Shown: positions 1-10,000 of the stretch, one piece after another | Layout: each line of letters opens with the position of its first letter | Numbering within the stretch: position 1 is the stretch's first letter | Position numbers and translations under genes: made by a program | Origin: Thermohalobacter berrensis | GTDB taxonomy: Bacteria; Bacillota; Clostridia; Tissierellales; Thermohalobacteraceae | Reading direction: 5' to 3' | DNA: 64,000 bases | NCBI RefSeq assembly: GCF_003609645.1 | Contig: NZ_MCIB01000005.1 | Location: forward strand, 19,094 to 83,093 | Notes under the pieces: generated by a model | The model's database searches: none | What the model saw: the letters and a program-made list of their open reading frames with translations, nothing else | What the model was told of the DNA's origin: nothing

Positions 1-915
1 GTAGAAGAAGCCAGAGTATCTAAGGAATTATTTGAAATCTCATTAGAGAAGTTGCTTGAATATAGCTATAAATCTGCATTAGAGGAGTTAAAGATAGTAG
101 AATTAAATAAAAAAGAACAGGAAAATGAAATAGAAAGATTATCAGTACTTTTTGAAAATGGTGCTATTTCATCTAAGGAATACGAAAAATTTCTAAACCA
201 GTATGAGCAAATTAAGGCAAAATATAACTTAGCAAAAATGAAGGTTGAAAATTTGCAAAGTAATGGAATACAAGCTAAGGAGCTTAGGGCAAAAATAAAA
301 CAGGCAAATACTATCTTAGAAAGTACTAAATTATTAAAGGCTAAATATGACATCAAAGTTCCATTTAAAGGAAATATATCTAAACTTTATTCTAAAGAAG
401 GCCTATTTGTAACTGTTGGAGAAAGTCTCGTGACATTAGAAGATTTAAGGGAATTATATGTAGATATTCAATTGGATGAAAGGGAAATTTCATCTCTAAA
501 AATAGGGCAAAAAGCCTTAATTTCAAGCCAAGCTTATCCTCAACAGAAAATTAATGGTGTTGTAGATTATATCTCCCCTTCAGTAGATGAAAATAGGGGA
601 ACTGTGGATGTAAAAATAAAGCTAGAAAACCCACCAAATAACTTGAAAACAGGCCTTACAGTTTCAGCAGAAATAATAACTGATAGCATAAAATCTGCTC
701 TAGTAATCCCTAAGGACTTTATAGAAAGAGAAGATAATAGTCTCTATGTTTGGACCGTTGATAATATGGATTATGCCATTAAGAAAAAAATTAATGCTAA
801 ATTTGAAACTATTGATGCTGTAATAGTAGATAAAGGTGTTACAGAAGGTGATATTGTATTAAGACCAAATAATCTTGAAGAAGGACAAAAAGTTAAGGCA
901 TTAATAAAGGAGTGA
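1..915 (+). CDS. Periplasmic adaptor subunit (HlyD/MacA-type), 5' partial
   Basis: The reading frame is open from base 1, so the gene begins upstream of the window; 304 residues are visible. The TTG at 52 is in frame but is not a convincing start, because the frame continues through it with no ribosome binding site. The visible part holds a Glu/Lys-rich coiled-coil hairpin (about residues 1-110), then the second half of a lipoyl-like domain and beta-barrel (LYSKEGLFVTVGESLVTLE onward), then the membrane-proximal domain. This order is that of membrane fusion proteins serving MacB-type ABC exporters. It ends 5 bp before the permease gene, which is followed by the ATPase, so the three form one operon. 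The family links the inner-membrane transporter to the envelope; the substrate cannot be predicted. The family is secure, the specificity unknown. Confidence 0.85.
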   Translation, partial: VEEARVSKELFEISLEKLLEYSYKSALEELKIVELNKKEQENEIERLSVLFENGAISSKEYEKFLNQYEQIKAKYNLAKMKVENLQSNGIQAKELRAKIKQANTILESTKLLKAKYDIKVPFKGNISKLYSKEGLFVTVGESLVTLEDLRELYVDIQLDEREISSLKIGQKALISSQAYPQQKINGVVDYISPSVDENRGTVDVKIKLENPPNNLKTGLTVSAEIITDSIKSALVIPKDFIEREDNSLYVWTVDNMDYAIKKKINAKFETIDAVIVDKGVTEGDIVLRPNNLEEGQKVKALIKE

Positions 916-920
916 TATAG

Positions 921-2144
921 ATGCCTATTGAGTTTATGCTTTCTTGGAAATTCCTTAAGTCTGGGAAGTTTCAAACAATATTAATACTGTTAGGTATAAC
1001 TGTAGGTGTTTCAATATTGGTTTTTATAGGCTCTTTAATTGATGGGTTGCAAAAGGATCTAATTAATAGAACTATAGGAAACTCTCCACATATTGTAATA
1101 ACATCTAAGACAGACATTCCTAGGGCACAAATTGAAGGTAATAACATATATAAAAATGTAAAATTATTAAAAGCAAATAATCAAGATAATAATATATCTT
1201 CATTTCAGGACTATAACCAATTAATTATTAAAAATCAAAATGTTAATGTTATTTCTCCTACAGTAACAGCCTCTGGATTCATTAACAAATCAAAAAGTAA
1301 TAGCCCAATTACAATTAAGGGGATCAATTTAGATAAGGCAGATAAAATATACAATGTAAAGGATAGAATTATATCGGGATTACCAATTATATCAGGGAAT
1401 AATATTTTAATTGGGAAATCAATAGCAAATGACTTAGAAATTAAAGTTAATGATATAGTAACTGTAACAACCCCAAATGGAAATAGAGATTTATTTACTG
1501 TTAGTGGTATTTTTGACTTAGAAAACGAATCAATAAATAAAACCTGGGCATTAATCGAAATCAATAGAGCTCAGAAGCTATTAAGATTAGATGGTGACAT
1601 ATCATCCATTGAAATTCAAGTAAATGAAGTCTTTTCTGCAGAAGATACCTCAAAAAGTCTTGAAAGAGTTTTAAATGAGGATTTCAATGTTGAAAGTTGG
1701 CAAGAAACTAATGCTCAAATTTTGACAGCTTTAAATAGTCAATCAAGTTCAACCTTATTAATTCAAGTTTTTGTTGTTATAGCTGTAACTTTAGGTATAG
1801 CAAGTGTTTTAGCTATTTCAGTTATACAAAAATCTAGACAAATAGGTATATTAAAGGCAATGGGGATAAAGACAAAAAGTGCCAGTTTTATATTCTTGAT
1901 TCAAGGTTTTTTGTTAGGGTTTGTTGGCTCAATTATAGGAAGTGGATTTGGAATGTTATTATCAAAGCTATTTGTAACCTTTGTCAGACAAGATAACGGT
2001 GAACCACTATTCCCTATAGATATAGACTTAAAACAAATTTTAGTTGTAATATTAATATCTACATTAGCCTCAACCTTTGCAGCAATTGTACCAGCAAGGC
2101 GTTCAGCTAGGCTTAACCCCATTGAGGTGATAAGAAATGGATAA
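921..2144 (+). CDS. FtsX/MacB-like ABC transporter permease
   Basis: This 407-residue protein has one N-terminal membrane segment (about residues 18-42, ILILLGITVGVSILVFIG), a large extracytoplasmic MacB-type core domain (about 43-270) and three C-terminal membrane helices (about 275-400). The sequence PARRSARLNPIEVIR at the C-terminus is a hallmark of FtsX/LolC/MacB permeases. No ATPase is fused; a separate ATPase gene overlaps its 3' end by 8 bp. A ribosome binding site (AAGGAG) precedes the ATG. Family knowledge: such permeases are mechanotransmitters that drive export of peptides, lipids or antibiotics with an adaptor. The adaptor gene lies immediately upstream. Confidence 0.9.
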   Translation: MPIEFMLSWKFLKSGKFQTILILLGITVGVSILVFIGSLIDGLQKDLINRTIGNSPHIVITSKTDIPRAQIEGNNIYKNVKLLKANNQDNNISSFQDYNQLIIKNQNVNVISPTVTASGFINKSKSNSPITIKGINLDKADKIYNVKDRIISGLPIISGNNILIGKSIANDLEIKVNDIVTVTTPNGNRDLFTVSGIFDLENESINKTWALIEINRAQKLLRLDGDISSIEIQVNEVFSAEDTSKSLERVLNEDFNVESWQETNAQILTALNSQSSSTLLIQVFVVIAVTLGIASVLAISVIQKSRQIGILKAMGIKTKSASFIFLIQGFLLGFVGSIIGSGFGMLLSKLFVTFVRQDNGEPLFPIDIDLKQILVVILISTLASTFAAIVPARRSARLNPIEVIRNG

Positions 2145-2892
2145 TTTACTCCAATTAAAAAATATTAAAAAGGTATATGGAACTAAAATAAAAACAGAAG
2201 TACTGCATGGTTTAAATATATCATTCAAAAAAGGTGAGTTTGTATCTATAATAGGTCAGTCAGGGTCAGGTAAAAGTACACTTTTAAACATAATAGGCAC
2301 ATTAGATAAGCCTACAGAAGGAGAAATATTATTTAAGGAAAAAAGATTAAACCACATGAATGGAAAGGAGCTATCAACATTTAGAAATGATAATGTAGGT
2401 TTTATTTTTCAATTTCATTATTTATTACCAGAAGTAAATGTATTAGAGAATGTGTTAATGCCTGCCTGGATTTCTAAAGGTAGAACTCCATCTAAAGATG
2501 TTATAAAAAGGGCTAAAAGACTTATAGAAATTGTAGGTGTAAAGGATAGAATGTACAATAAACCAAATGAACTTTCTGGGGGACAAAGACAAAGAATTGC
2601 AATTGCAAGGGCTCTAATAAATAATCCAGCATTAGTCTTGGCAGATGAACCTACTGGAAATTTAGATAGTGATTCTACCGATAAAGTATATGAACTTTTA
2701 AGGGATATAAATAAGGAATTTAAATCAACATTTATTATAGTAACCCATGATATGCATATAGCTGCAAAAGCAGATAGGGTTATTGAAATTAAAGATGGTA
2801 ATGTAATTAGAGATGTAAATAACATAGGAAAGAATGAAATTGAATCATTTAAGGATTTTACACCAACCTCATGCTTCTTATGTGAAAAATAG
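2137..2892 (+). CDS. ABC transporter ATP-binding protein (MacB/LolD type)
   Basis: This 251-residue nucleotide-binding subunit has Walker A GQSGSGKST (about residues 42-50), a Q-loop in FQFHYLLPEV, the signature LSGGQRQR, Walker B ALVLADEPTGNLD and an H-loop IIVTHD. The spacing and length match the stand-alone ATPases of MacB/LolD/SalX exporters. The start overlaps the permease stop, implying translational coupling. An unusual point is the C-terminal extension past the ATPase fold ending in CFLCEK, with two cysteines that the core fold does not need. A terminator follows directly, closing the operon. Confidence 0.92.
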   Translation: MDNLLQLKNIKKVYGTKIKTEVLHGLNISFKKGEFVSIIGQSGSGKSTLLNIIGTLDKPTEGEILFKEKRLNHMNGKELSTFRNDNVGFIFQFHYLLPEVNVLENVLMPAWISKGRTPSKDVIKRAKRLIEIVGVKDRMYNKPNELSGGQRQRIAIARALINNPALVLADEPTGNLDSDSTDKVYELLRDINKEFKSTFIIVTHDMHIAAKADRVIEIKDGNVIRDVNNIGKNEIESFKDFTPTSCFLCEK

Positions 2893-2906
2893 TATATCAA
2901 TTAGGT

Positions 2907-2943
2907 AAAAAACCTCTAACTTTATTTGTTAGAGGTTTTTTTA
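2907..2943 (+). terminator. Rho-independent terminator of the ABC operon
   Basis: Perfect 12-bp stem AAAACCTCTAAC / GTTAGAGGTTTT around a TTTATTTG loop followed by a T-run, 15 bp after the ATPase stop codon. Confidence 0.9.
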
Positions 2944-2970
2944 TTCGACAAACTTTTTAACTTATGCAAA

Positions 2971-3056
2971 CAGGGACGGTTCTCTTTTTCACCAATTATT
3001 CCCAAAACTGAAAAAGAGAACCGTCCTCGTTTTTCACAAATGTAAAAAATAGGAAT
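2971..3056. repeat. REP-like inverted repeat upstream of the RAYT gene
   Basis: GGGACGGTTCTCTTTTTCAC (2973-2992) is followed by its inverted copy GAAAAAGAGAACCGTCC (3010-3026). The second arm continues as TTTTTCACAAATGTAA...AGGAATT. A direct copy of about 47 bp of this second arm and tail occurs after the transposase at 3965-4012. Related elements lie near 52690 and 58740. Confidence 0.85.
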
Positions 3057-3146
3057 TCTTATGTTTTGTTTAGAAGAAGTAAAGGGTATAAAATAAAGGA
3101 AATTGTCTTTTGTTGTTGAATTATAAAAAGAATAGGAAGTGATTTT

Positions 3147-3947
3147 ATGCCTAGAAGGCCTAGAAAAAGAAGCTCTACAGGTATATACCATGTAATGGAG
3201 AGGGGTAATCAAAAAAAGAATATTTTTCATGACTATGAAGATAGGCAAATGTTTATTGACATATTAAAGATAAAAAAGATAAAACTTAAATTTACCCTTT
3301 ATGCCTATTGTCTAATGAATAATCACATACATTTACTTATAAACGAAAATTCTGAGGATATATCATATATAATGAAATCTATTAATGTCAGCTATGTTAA
3401 ATACTACAATAAAAAATACAAAAGATGTGGACATCTTTTTCAAGGTAGATTTAAAAGTGAATGTGTGGATAATGAAAGTTATCTTTTATCTGTTTTAAGA
3501 TATATTCACCAAAATCCTGTAGATGCTAGAATAGCTTTAAAGTGTATTGATTATGATTGGAGTAGTTATAAAGAATATATCTATCCTAATAAAAAATCTT
3601 ATAGTCTAATAGACAGAAATTTTATATTAAAGCAGTTTTCCACAGATCCATATAAGGCTGTGGATTATTTTAGAGATTTTCACGATCAATCTTCAAATAA
3701 TCCACATCTAGATATTACAGAAAATAAAAATTTATTTATACAAAGCTTAAAAGATGCAGAAGAGTTTCTAGAGAATTATTGTAATGAAAATAATGTAACC
3801 CTTAAATGGCTAAAAGAACAAGGGAAAAGGGGTAATAGACTTTTATATAATGCTATTTTATTTTTAAAAAACAATTCTTGTCTTACATATGAAGAAATAT
3901 CAAAAATTGTAGGTGTAAGTATATCAACCGTTAGTAGGGTTAAGTAG
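3147..3947 (+). CDS. REP-associated tyrosine transposase (RAYT, Y1 HUH family)
   Basis: This 266-residue protein carries the RAYT N-terminal motif GIYHVMERGNQKK (residues 12-24), the HUH metal-binding motif H60-I-H62 in MNNHIHLLI, and the RYIHQNPV motif with Y119 as the probable nucleophile. The C-terminal part (about 235-266, YEEISKIVGVSISTVSRV) looks like a helix-turn-helix. RAYTs are single-strand DNA transposases related to IS200/IS605 TnpA that bind and mobilise REP hairpins. Here the gene is flanked on both sides by direct copies of one palindromic element, which fits that role. The start ATG has a ribosome binding site (AGGAAGTGA). The gene appears intact. Confidence 0.9.
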   Translation: MPRRPRKRSSTGIYHVMERGNQKKNIFHDYEDRQMFIDILKIKKIKLKFTLYAYCLMNNHIHLLINENSEDISYIMKSINVSYVKYYNKKYKRCGHLFQGRFKSECVDNESYLLSVLRYIHQNPVDARIALKCIDYDWSSYKEYIYPNKKSYSLIDRNFILKQFSTDPYKAVDYFRDFHDQSSNNPHLDITENKNLFIQSLKDAEEFLENYCNENNVTLKWLKEQGKRGNRLLYNAILFLKNNSCLTYEEISKIVGVSISTVSRVK

Positions 3948-3960
3948 AAAATGGAAAATA

Positions 3961-4012
3961 ATGGTGAAAAAGAGAACCGTCCCGGTTTTTCAGAAATGTA
4001 ATATATTGGAAT
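3961..4012. repeat. REP-like element downstream of the RAYT gene
   Basis: GGTGAAAAAGAGAACCGTCCC followed by a tail ending ATATATTGGAATT. It repeats, in the same orientation, the sequence at 3010-3056 with a few changes, so the RAYT gene is bracketed by direct copies. The tail AAATGTAATATATTGGAATT is exactly present again at about 52710-52729. Confidence 0.85.
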
Positions 4013-4088
4013 TTAAGTTTTTATAGTTTTTTGTCGATTTATATTAATGGAAAAGGAATATAATTACCTCAGGTGGTGATTTACAGTT

Positions 4089-7000
4089 ATGAAATTCTCA
4101 ATAAAGAAAATAGTAAGTTATATTATAGTGTTTATGATGATATTTAATCTTTTTCCATGGCAGAATATAGACATATCACTTGCATTAGATGTTGGTGATG
4201 CTGAACTAGGGAAAATTGTTGTTGGTAGAACCTATGATGAAGAATTAAACTTTGACACAATGTATGTAGAATTACATAGGGATGATACTGATACAGGTGA
4301 TATTTCGGATGTAAGTGTTTTATATAAAACTGGTGAAGGGGATTTTGAAGAGCTTTCCAACAAAGTTATAGCTATGGAATACTACGTTAAATATGAGCTA
4401 ACACAAGAAGAGTTGGCAAACTATGGTGGCTCATTAATGATTAATGGTAAAGAAATTACTGCTAACTTCAGTGGTGTACCAACTGTAAACCAACTTAAAA
4501 GGACAATTAATGAAGATATAGATGAGGATGAAACTACTCTAAATACTACTGAGTACTATTTTGAAATAACAGATGGAAATAATTTATCTAATCTCTTCCA
4601 AGACGATGGTGAAGGATTTCACTATACTGTACTATTTGAAAAGTATGGTGCAGGTGTAGATATTGAAGGAGAGGACCCAAGCATAATAGTTGAACATACA
4701 AATAACACTTTTAAACTAGAAAATCCTCCAAGACCAGGAGATTATGGTTCATATAATCTAGTATTTCAGAAAACAAATGAATCAAGTGGTCAAGACCCAA
4801 TAGTTGAAGTAAGACATACATATGTTAAAGCTTTTAGTTTTGTTAAAAATCTAGATATTACTAATCTAAAGATGTATCCTAATATTGGAACTAGAGGAGA
4901 TACAGTAAGCTTTACAGGTAATGGTCTTCAATCAGATTATGAGGTATATTTCTTAAAGGAACTGGATGGTACAGATACATATAATGAGAACAATAAAGCA
5001 CAGTTTGTAAATTTTGTTAATAATGATGATGGAACATCTACATTAATAGTAGAAGTTCCTCAAAGCCTAGAACTAACTGAGTATTTTGTAATTATAACAG
5101 ATACTCAAAATGGTGAGATAATCGGTGAATACACTGTAGAAGATAAATACATTGTAATAGATAGTCAAAAGAAGGCAAGTATCCTTTCTGTAACCCCTAT
5201 AAGTGGTCCAGATACTGGGCAATCTGTTGTAATAGAGGGTAAGAATATTAGTACTTTAAACTTTTATGATTTACAATTGGCAGATGGTTATAGTGACTAC
5301 AGTTATACTATTGACCGTTCAGATCCAAATTACTTGGTCATAAAGTATCACGCTCCTGGGGATGAAAATAATACAGAAATATGGGAATACAAAGGTGAAA
5401 ACTACTCTATTGAAAAAAGAATATGGGTTAATATAGGACAGCTTCAAGACTTTGAAGATGATCCAGAGTTTTCGGATAACCTAGATAGGCTATTTGTTAA
5501 TGTTAAGCTAGATGAAGTAATTACTGAAGAAACTTTAAAGGATGTAATCGTAGGAACAGAAACTAAGTTTATCAATTCAAGTGGTGAAGATGATTATTCA
5601 TTCTTTGAAGATGCAAAGCCAGTAGACGGGCAAAAATATACATTTGAACCTAGTAAGAAACAGCCTACAATAACAGAGATAGTTCCTGACAAAGTGCAAG
5701 TTGAAAATGGACAGATTAAACAGGATACCCTTTTTGCTATATATGGTGAAGATTTTACTATCTATAGAAATACTGATGAGTCAGGTAACGTGGTTATATC
5801 ATATCCTATTGTAAAAATATATGATGATGCCAGCTTAGAATTGGAGATAAATCCTAATGAAGGTACGGTAAGGGATAAAAACGGTAATATTGTACTTGAC
5901 AGTGATGGAGCTCCAGTACAACCAGAGATGATTATACTAGAAGGAGATAACATCTTAGATGGTTCATATGGAAATCAGATAGGGTCAAAAATTATTGTTA
6001 CCATTCCACAAGGTGTTATAGTATCGGGACCTGGACCAAAGGATGTTGAGGTTATAAACCCTATAAAAAATAGTACTTCACCAGGTCTTTCATCTAGAGA
6101 AGATGATATTATTCAGTTTACTGAACCTTTAGAGAGTCCTGTTATCTCAAGTGTTGAACCAAGTGTAATTACAGTGGATGGCGGAGAAGAAATAGAAATA
6201 ATAGGTAGTAACTTCCAAGAGGGTGTAAAGGTATATATAGATGGCAATGAGATACCAAATATTGAACGTCAAGGTGATGGTAAGTCTATTACATTTACAG
6301 CACCACCAAACAGGGAAGCTATTACTCAACTGCAAGTTATCAACCCCGATGGAGGTATGGCTGTACATGAATTTATATATGTAAAGACTTATACTGACCC
6401 ACAAATTACTAGCATTTCCCCAGATGAAGGTATGCTAGAGACATTAGTAATGGCTAAGGGTAATAACTTCTTAAAACCAGACCCTACAGCAACCCATACC
6501 ACAGAACTTGGAATGTATAGGTTAATAGGAAGTAGGATTTTAGTTGATGGTAAAGAGGTAAATGAGTATAACAAAGAAAATGGGAAAATAAAACTGCAAT
6601 ATTATAAACCTGAAACTGGAAATGAAATTCTAAAAATTAATAGTAATGAAACATTACAAGTAGCCGATTACTACTATAGTGTTCTTCTTCAAGAATATGA
6701 TAGCATTAATGACGAATTAATAGATAATTTTTATACATTAGATATTAGGCCAAATGGAACTATCATATTATCAGATGGAGTTGATGATGAATATACCTTA
6801 ATTGCAACATCAAGCGAAATTAAAGCTGTAAAAAATGGTGGAACTGAAACCTATACTTTAATAGTAGATGAAAGTAATCAGGATTATTCAGAAATTCAAT
6901 TTAAGGATAGTTCAGATACTATTGTTAAGAGGTTAAGACTAAGAACTCCATATAAAATAGAAACTGATGAAAATGGAAACAGTAGAATTACAGGTAATAG

Positions 7001-10000
7001 AGTAAGGGTAATATCTAAAGAGGAAATTCACTTCTATTTTTACGTTGATGATTTAGCACCAGATGGATACTATGATATTACAGTAGTTAATCCAGATACT
7101 AAAAGTTTTACAGTTGAAGATGGATTTAAGTTTTATAGATCACCTGGAAGTAAACCAGAGATTCAAAGTATTGAACCAGACCAAGGTTCTGTAGATGGTG
7201 GTTACTTTATAGAGATTAAAGGAGAAAACTTTAAGGGAGACGGAGATTCAAAGATTAAGGTTTATATAGGAAGTGTTAAGGTAGATAATGAAGATATTGA
7301 GTTAAGTCCAGACAATAAAGTTATAAAGGTAAAGGTCCCAGCCTATCCTGGAGATATAAGGGAAGAGTTGGGAGTAGATAGAAAAACTGTACCAGTTGTG
7401 GTTGTAAACTATGATGGAGGTAGTGACTATTTAGAAGAAGGTTTTACCTATATTACACCAACTAGTTATCCTTACATAGAAAGGTTAAGCCAATCTGAAG
7501 GTAAGGCAGCTGGTGGTGACTATATACAAATATTTGGTAGGGACTTTAGATTTTATGAACCATATGCAGATACAAATGGAAATGCTAAATGGGATATAGG
7601 TGAAGACTTTACAGACCTAAATGGTAATGGACAATTCGATAATATAATTTCTATAGGTACAGTTGAAAATCTAAGTGAGGATGATAAGAATATACTACCT
7701 AAGGTATATTTTGGAGATACTCAAACAGAGATAATTGATTATGCAGATGGATATCTTTTAATAGAAACTCCCCCTGGAGAAGAGGGAAATGTAGATGTAT
7801 ATATTGTAAATAATGACCATGGTATTTCAAATACTGTACAATTCACATATAGATTTACTAATCCTCAAATTACTGATGTAGTTCCAAATGAAGGATCAAT
7901 ATTAGGTGGAGATATTATTAACATACATGGTGATGAGTTTGTAGAAAGTAATATAGAGGTTTTAACTGAAGATGAAAATGGAAATGACATAGTTGAACAA
8001 AAAACAATGATGCTTGTACGATTTGCAGACATAGAAGAGGATACAAACCTTGAAGATGAAACTTCAGGAACTATAATAAGTGGTAAAACTAATGTAGAAT
8101 TACCAGGTGGACTTAATGTAGACTATGATGCTGTTAATGACACTCTTACAGTAGAAATTGAAGAGGGAGATAACTTATATACTAAAACCTATACAGGATA
8201 TGATGATACAGAAAAATTTATTGATGTAAGTAAATTAAAGGATACTGAAGATTCTTCATATTACGATAAACATGAGTATATCCGTGTTAAAGTTGAAGAT
8301 AGAAGATTAATAGTTGAAAGGGGTTACTCACCCCATGCAATAATCGAATATGAAGGGAAATTACAAGTTGAAATACCTTCATATCACAGTGTTAAAACAG
8401 TACCATTAGTAATAATTAATCCTGATGGACAGCAGGCAGAGGATGAATTTATTTATAAGAGCCCAGATAGTGAGCCATTTATTGAAGATATAACACCTAG
8501 AACTGAAGACCCTATAACTGACGATTCCGGAGAAACTTATTATGCTGTTGAGTCTGTTGTAGATGGTGGCTTGGTTTTTACAATAGAGGGTGGAGACTTT
8601 AGAAAAGGTGTTAAAGTAATGGTTGGAACACAGGAAGCAGAAATATTAAGTAAAAGCTATAATGATGATGAATTAATTGTTAGGGCTCCTGAGGGACGAG
8701 AAGAAGATATAGATAAAAAGTTTCGTATTATAGTTATAAATGAAGATGGAGGGACTATAGATTCAACAGAAGTCTCAGGATTAAGCTATCCAATATATTA
8801 TATCTATAGGGCAAAACAAACTAACCCAATTATAGAATCTATAACTCCAAACGAGGGAAGTGTATCAGGTGGAGACAGAATTATTATTACTGGTGAAGAC
8901 TTTAGAGCATATCCCGATGAAATAGAGGTAAGGATTGGAACTGAAAAAGCAGATATTGACTTTGATGAATCAAGATATGATAAGCTTGTAGTTATCACAC
9001 CACCTAGTGACATGTTAGGACCTGTAGATGTTATGGTAAAAAATACAAAGGAGCTAGGAGAAGCAGTACTTAAAAATGGCTTTACCTATTATTCTGACCC
9101 AGAAATAGATAATATATCACCTGATGAAGTAAGCACTAAAGGTGGAGAAAGGGTAACAATAACAGGTGATATGTTTATGGAAGGACTTAGGGTATTTATT
9201 GACGATGAATTGGTTGATGTAACATTTATTGATGAAAACACTATAGAAATAATTACACCTGAAGGAGAAGTGGGAGATAAAGTAGTAAGGATAGAAAATC
9301 CAGATGGAGGTATAGCTACTGGAAACATTAAATATATACTTCCTATACCAGATAAACCAACAGGCTTTAGGGCATATCCTGGACATGAGAGATCTGTTGT
9401 ACTTAAGTGGGATGAAGTACCTGAAGCTGAAAGGTATAAGATATACGGGAGAGAAAAGGGCGAAGATGACTATAAGTTTATTGCAGAAACAGATAAGTTA
9501 GAATATCATCTAAAGGATTTAAAGGAAGATACAAGATACTACTTTAGATTATGGGCAGTTAATGACTATGGTGAGTCACCTGATTATGATTATGAAGCTG
9601 TTACTACTCTAGAGGAAGACGAAGATGAAGGTGATGATAAATACGAAGAATATAAAGAAGAAATAGATGAAACAGTAATTAAATATACTATAAACGGAGC
9701 AGTAATAGATCTACCTTCAGAATATAGATATAATGAGTATAATATAAACCTATCAGACTTAGGCAATAGGAATATTAATAAGATTCAAATCAATATACCT
9801 ATTAAGGCTATTGACGAAGCTAAAGGGTCAGTTAATTTTAAAGATAAAAATGTTAGACTTTATGTTTCACTATACAGTTTAAAGCTTGGTATTCTAAAGT
9901 TCCATATAAATGATAAAGAAGATGCAAATGTAATTGTAGAAATAACTAAATTAAGCAATAGAGAAAAGGATAGAATTACTAAAAACCTTACTAGAAAAGA

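Noticed and set aside
6147..6404. Minus-strand open frames within the IPT protein gene
   Set aside because: Antisense shadows of one long, well-supported gene; no independent evidence.
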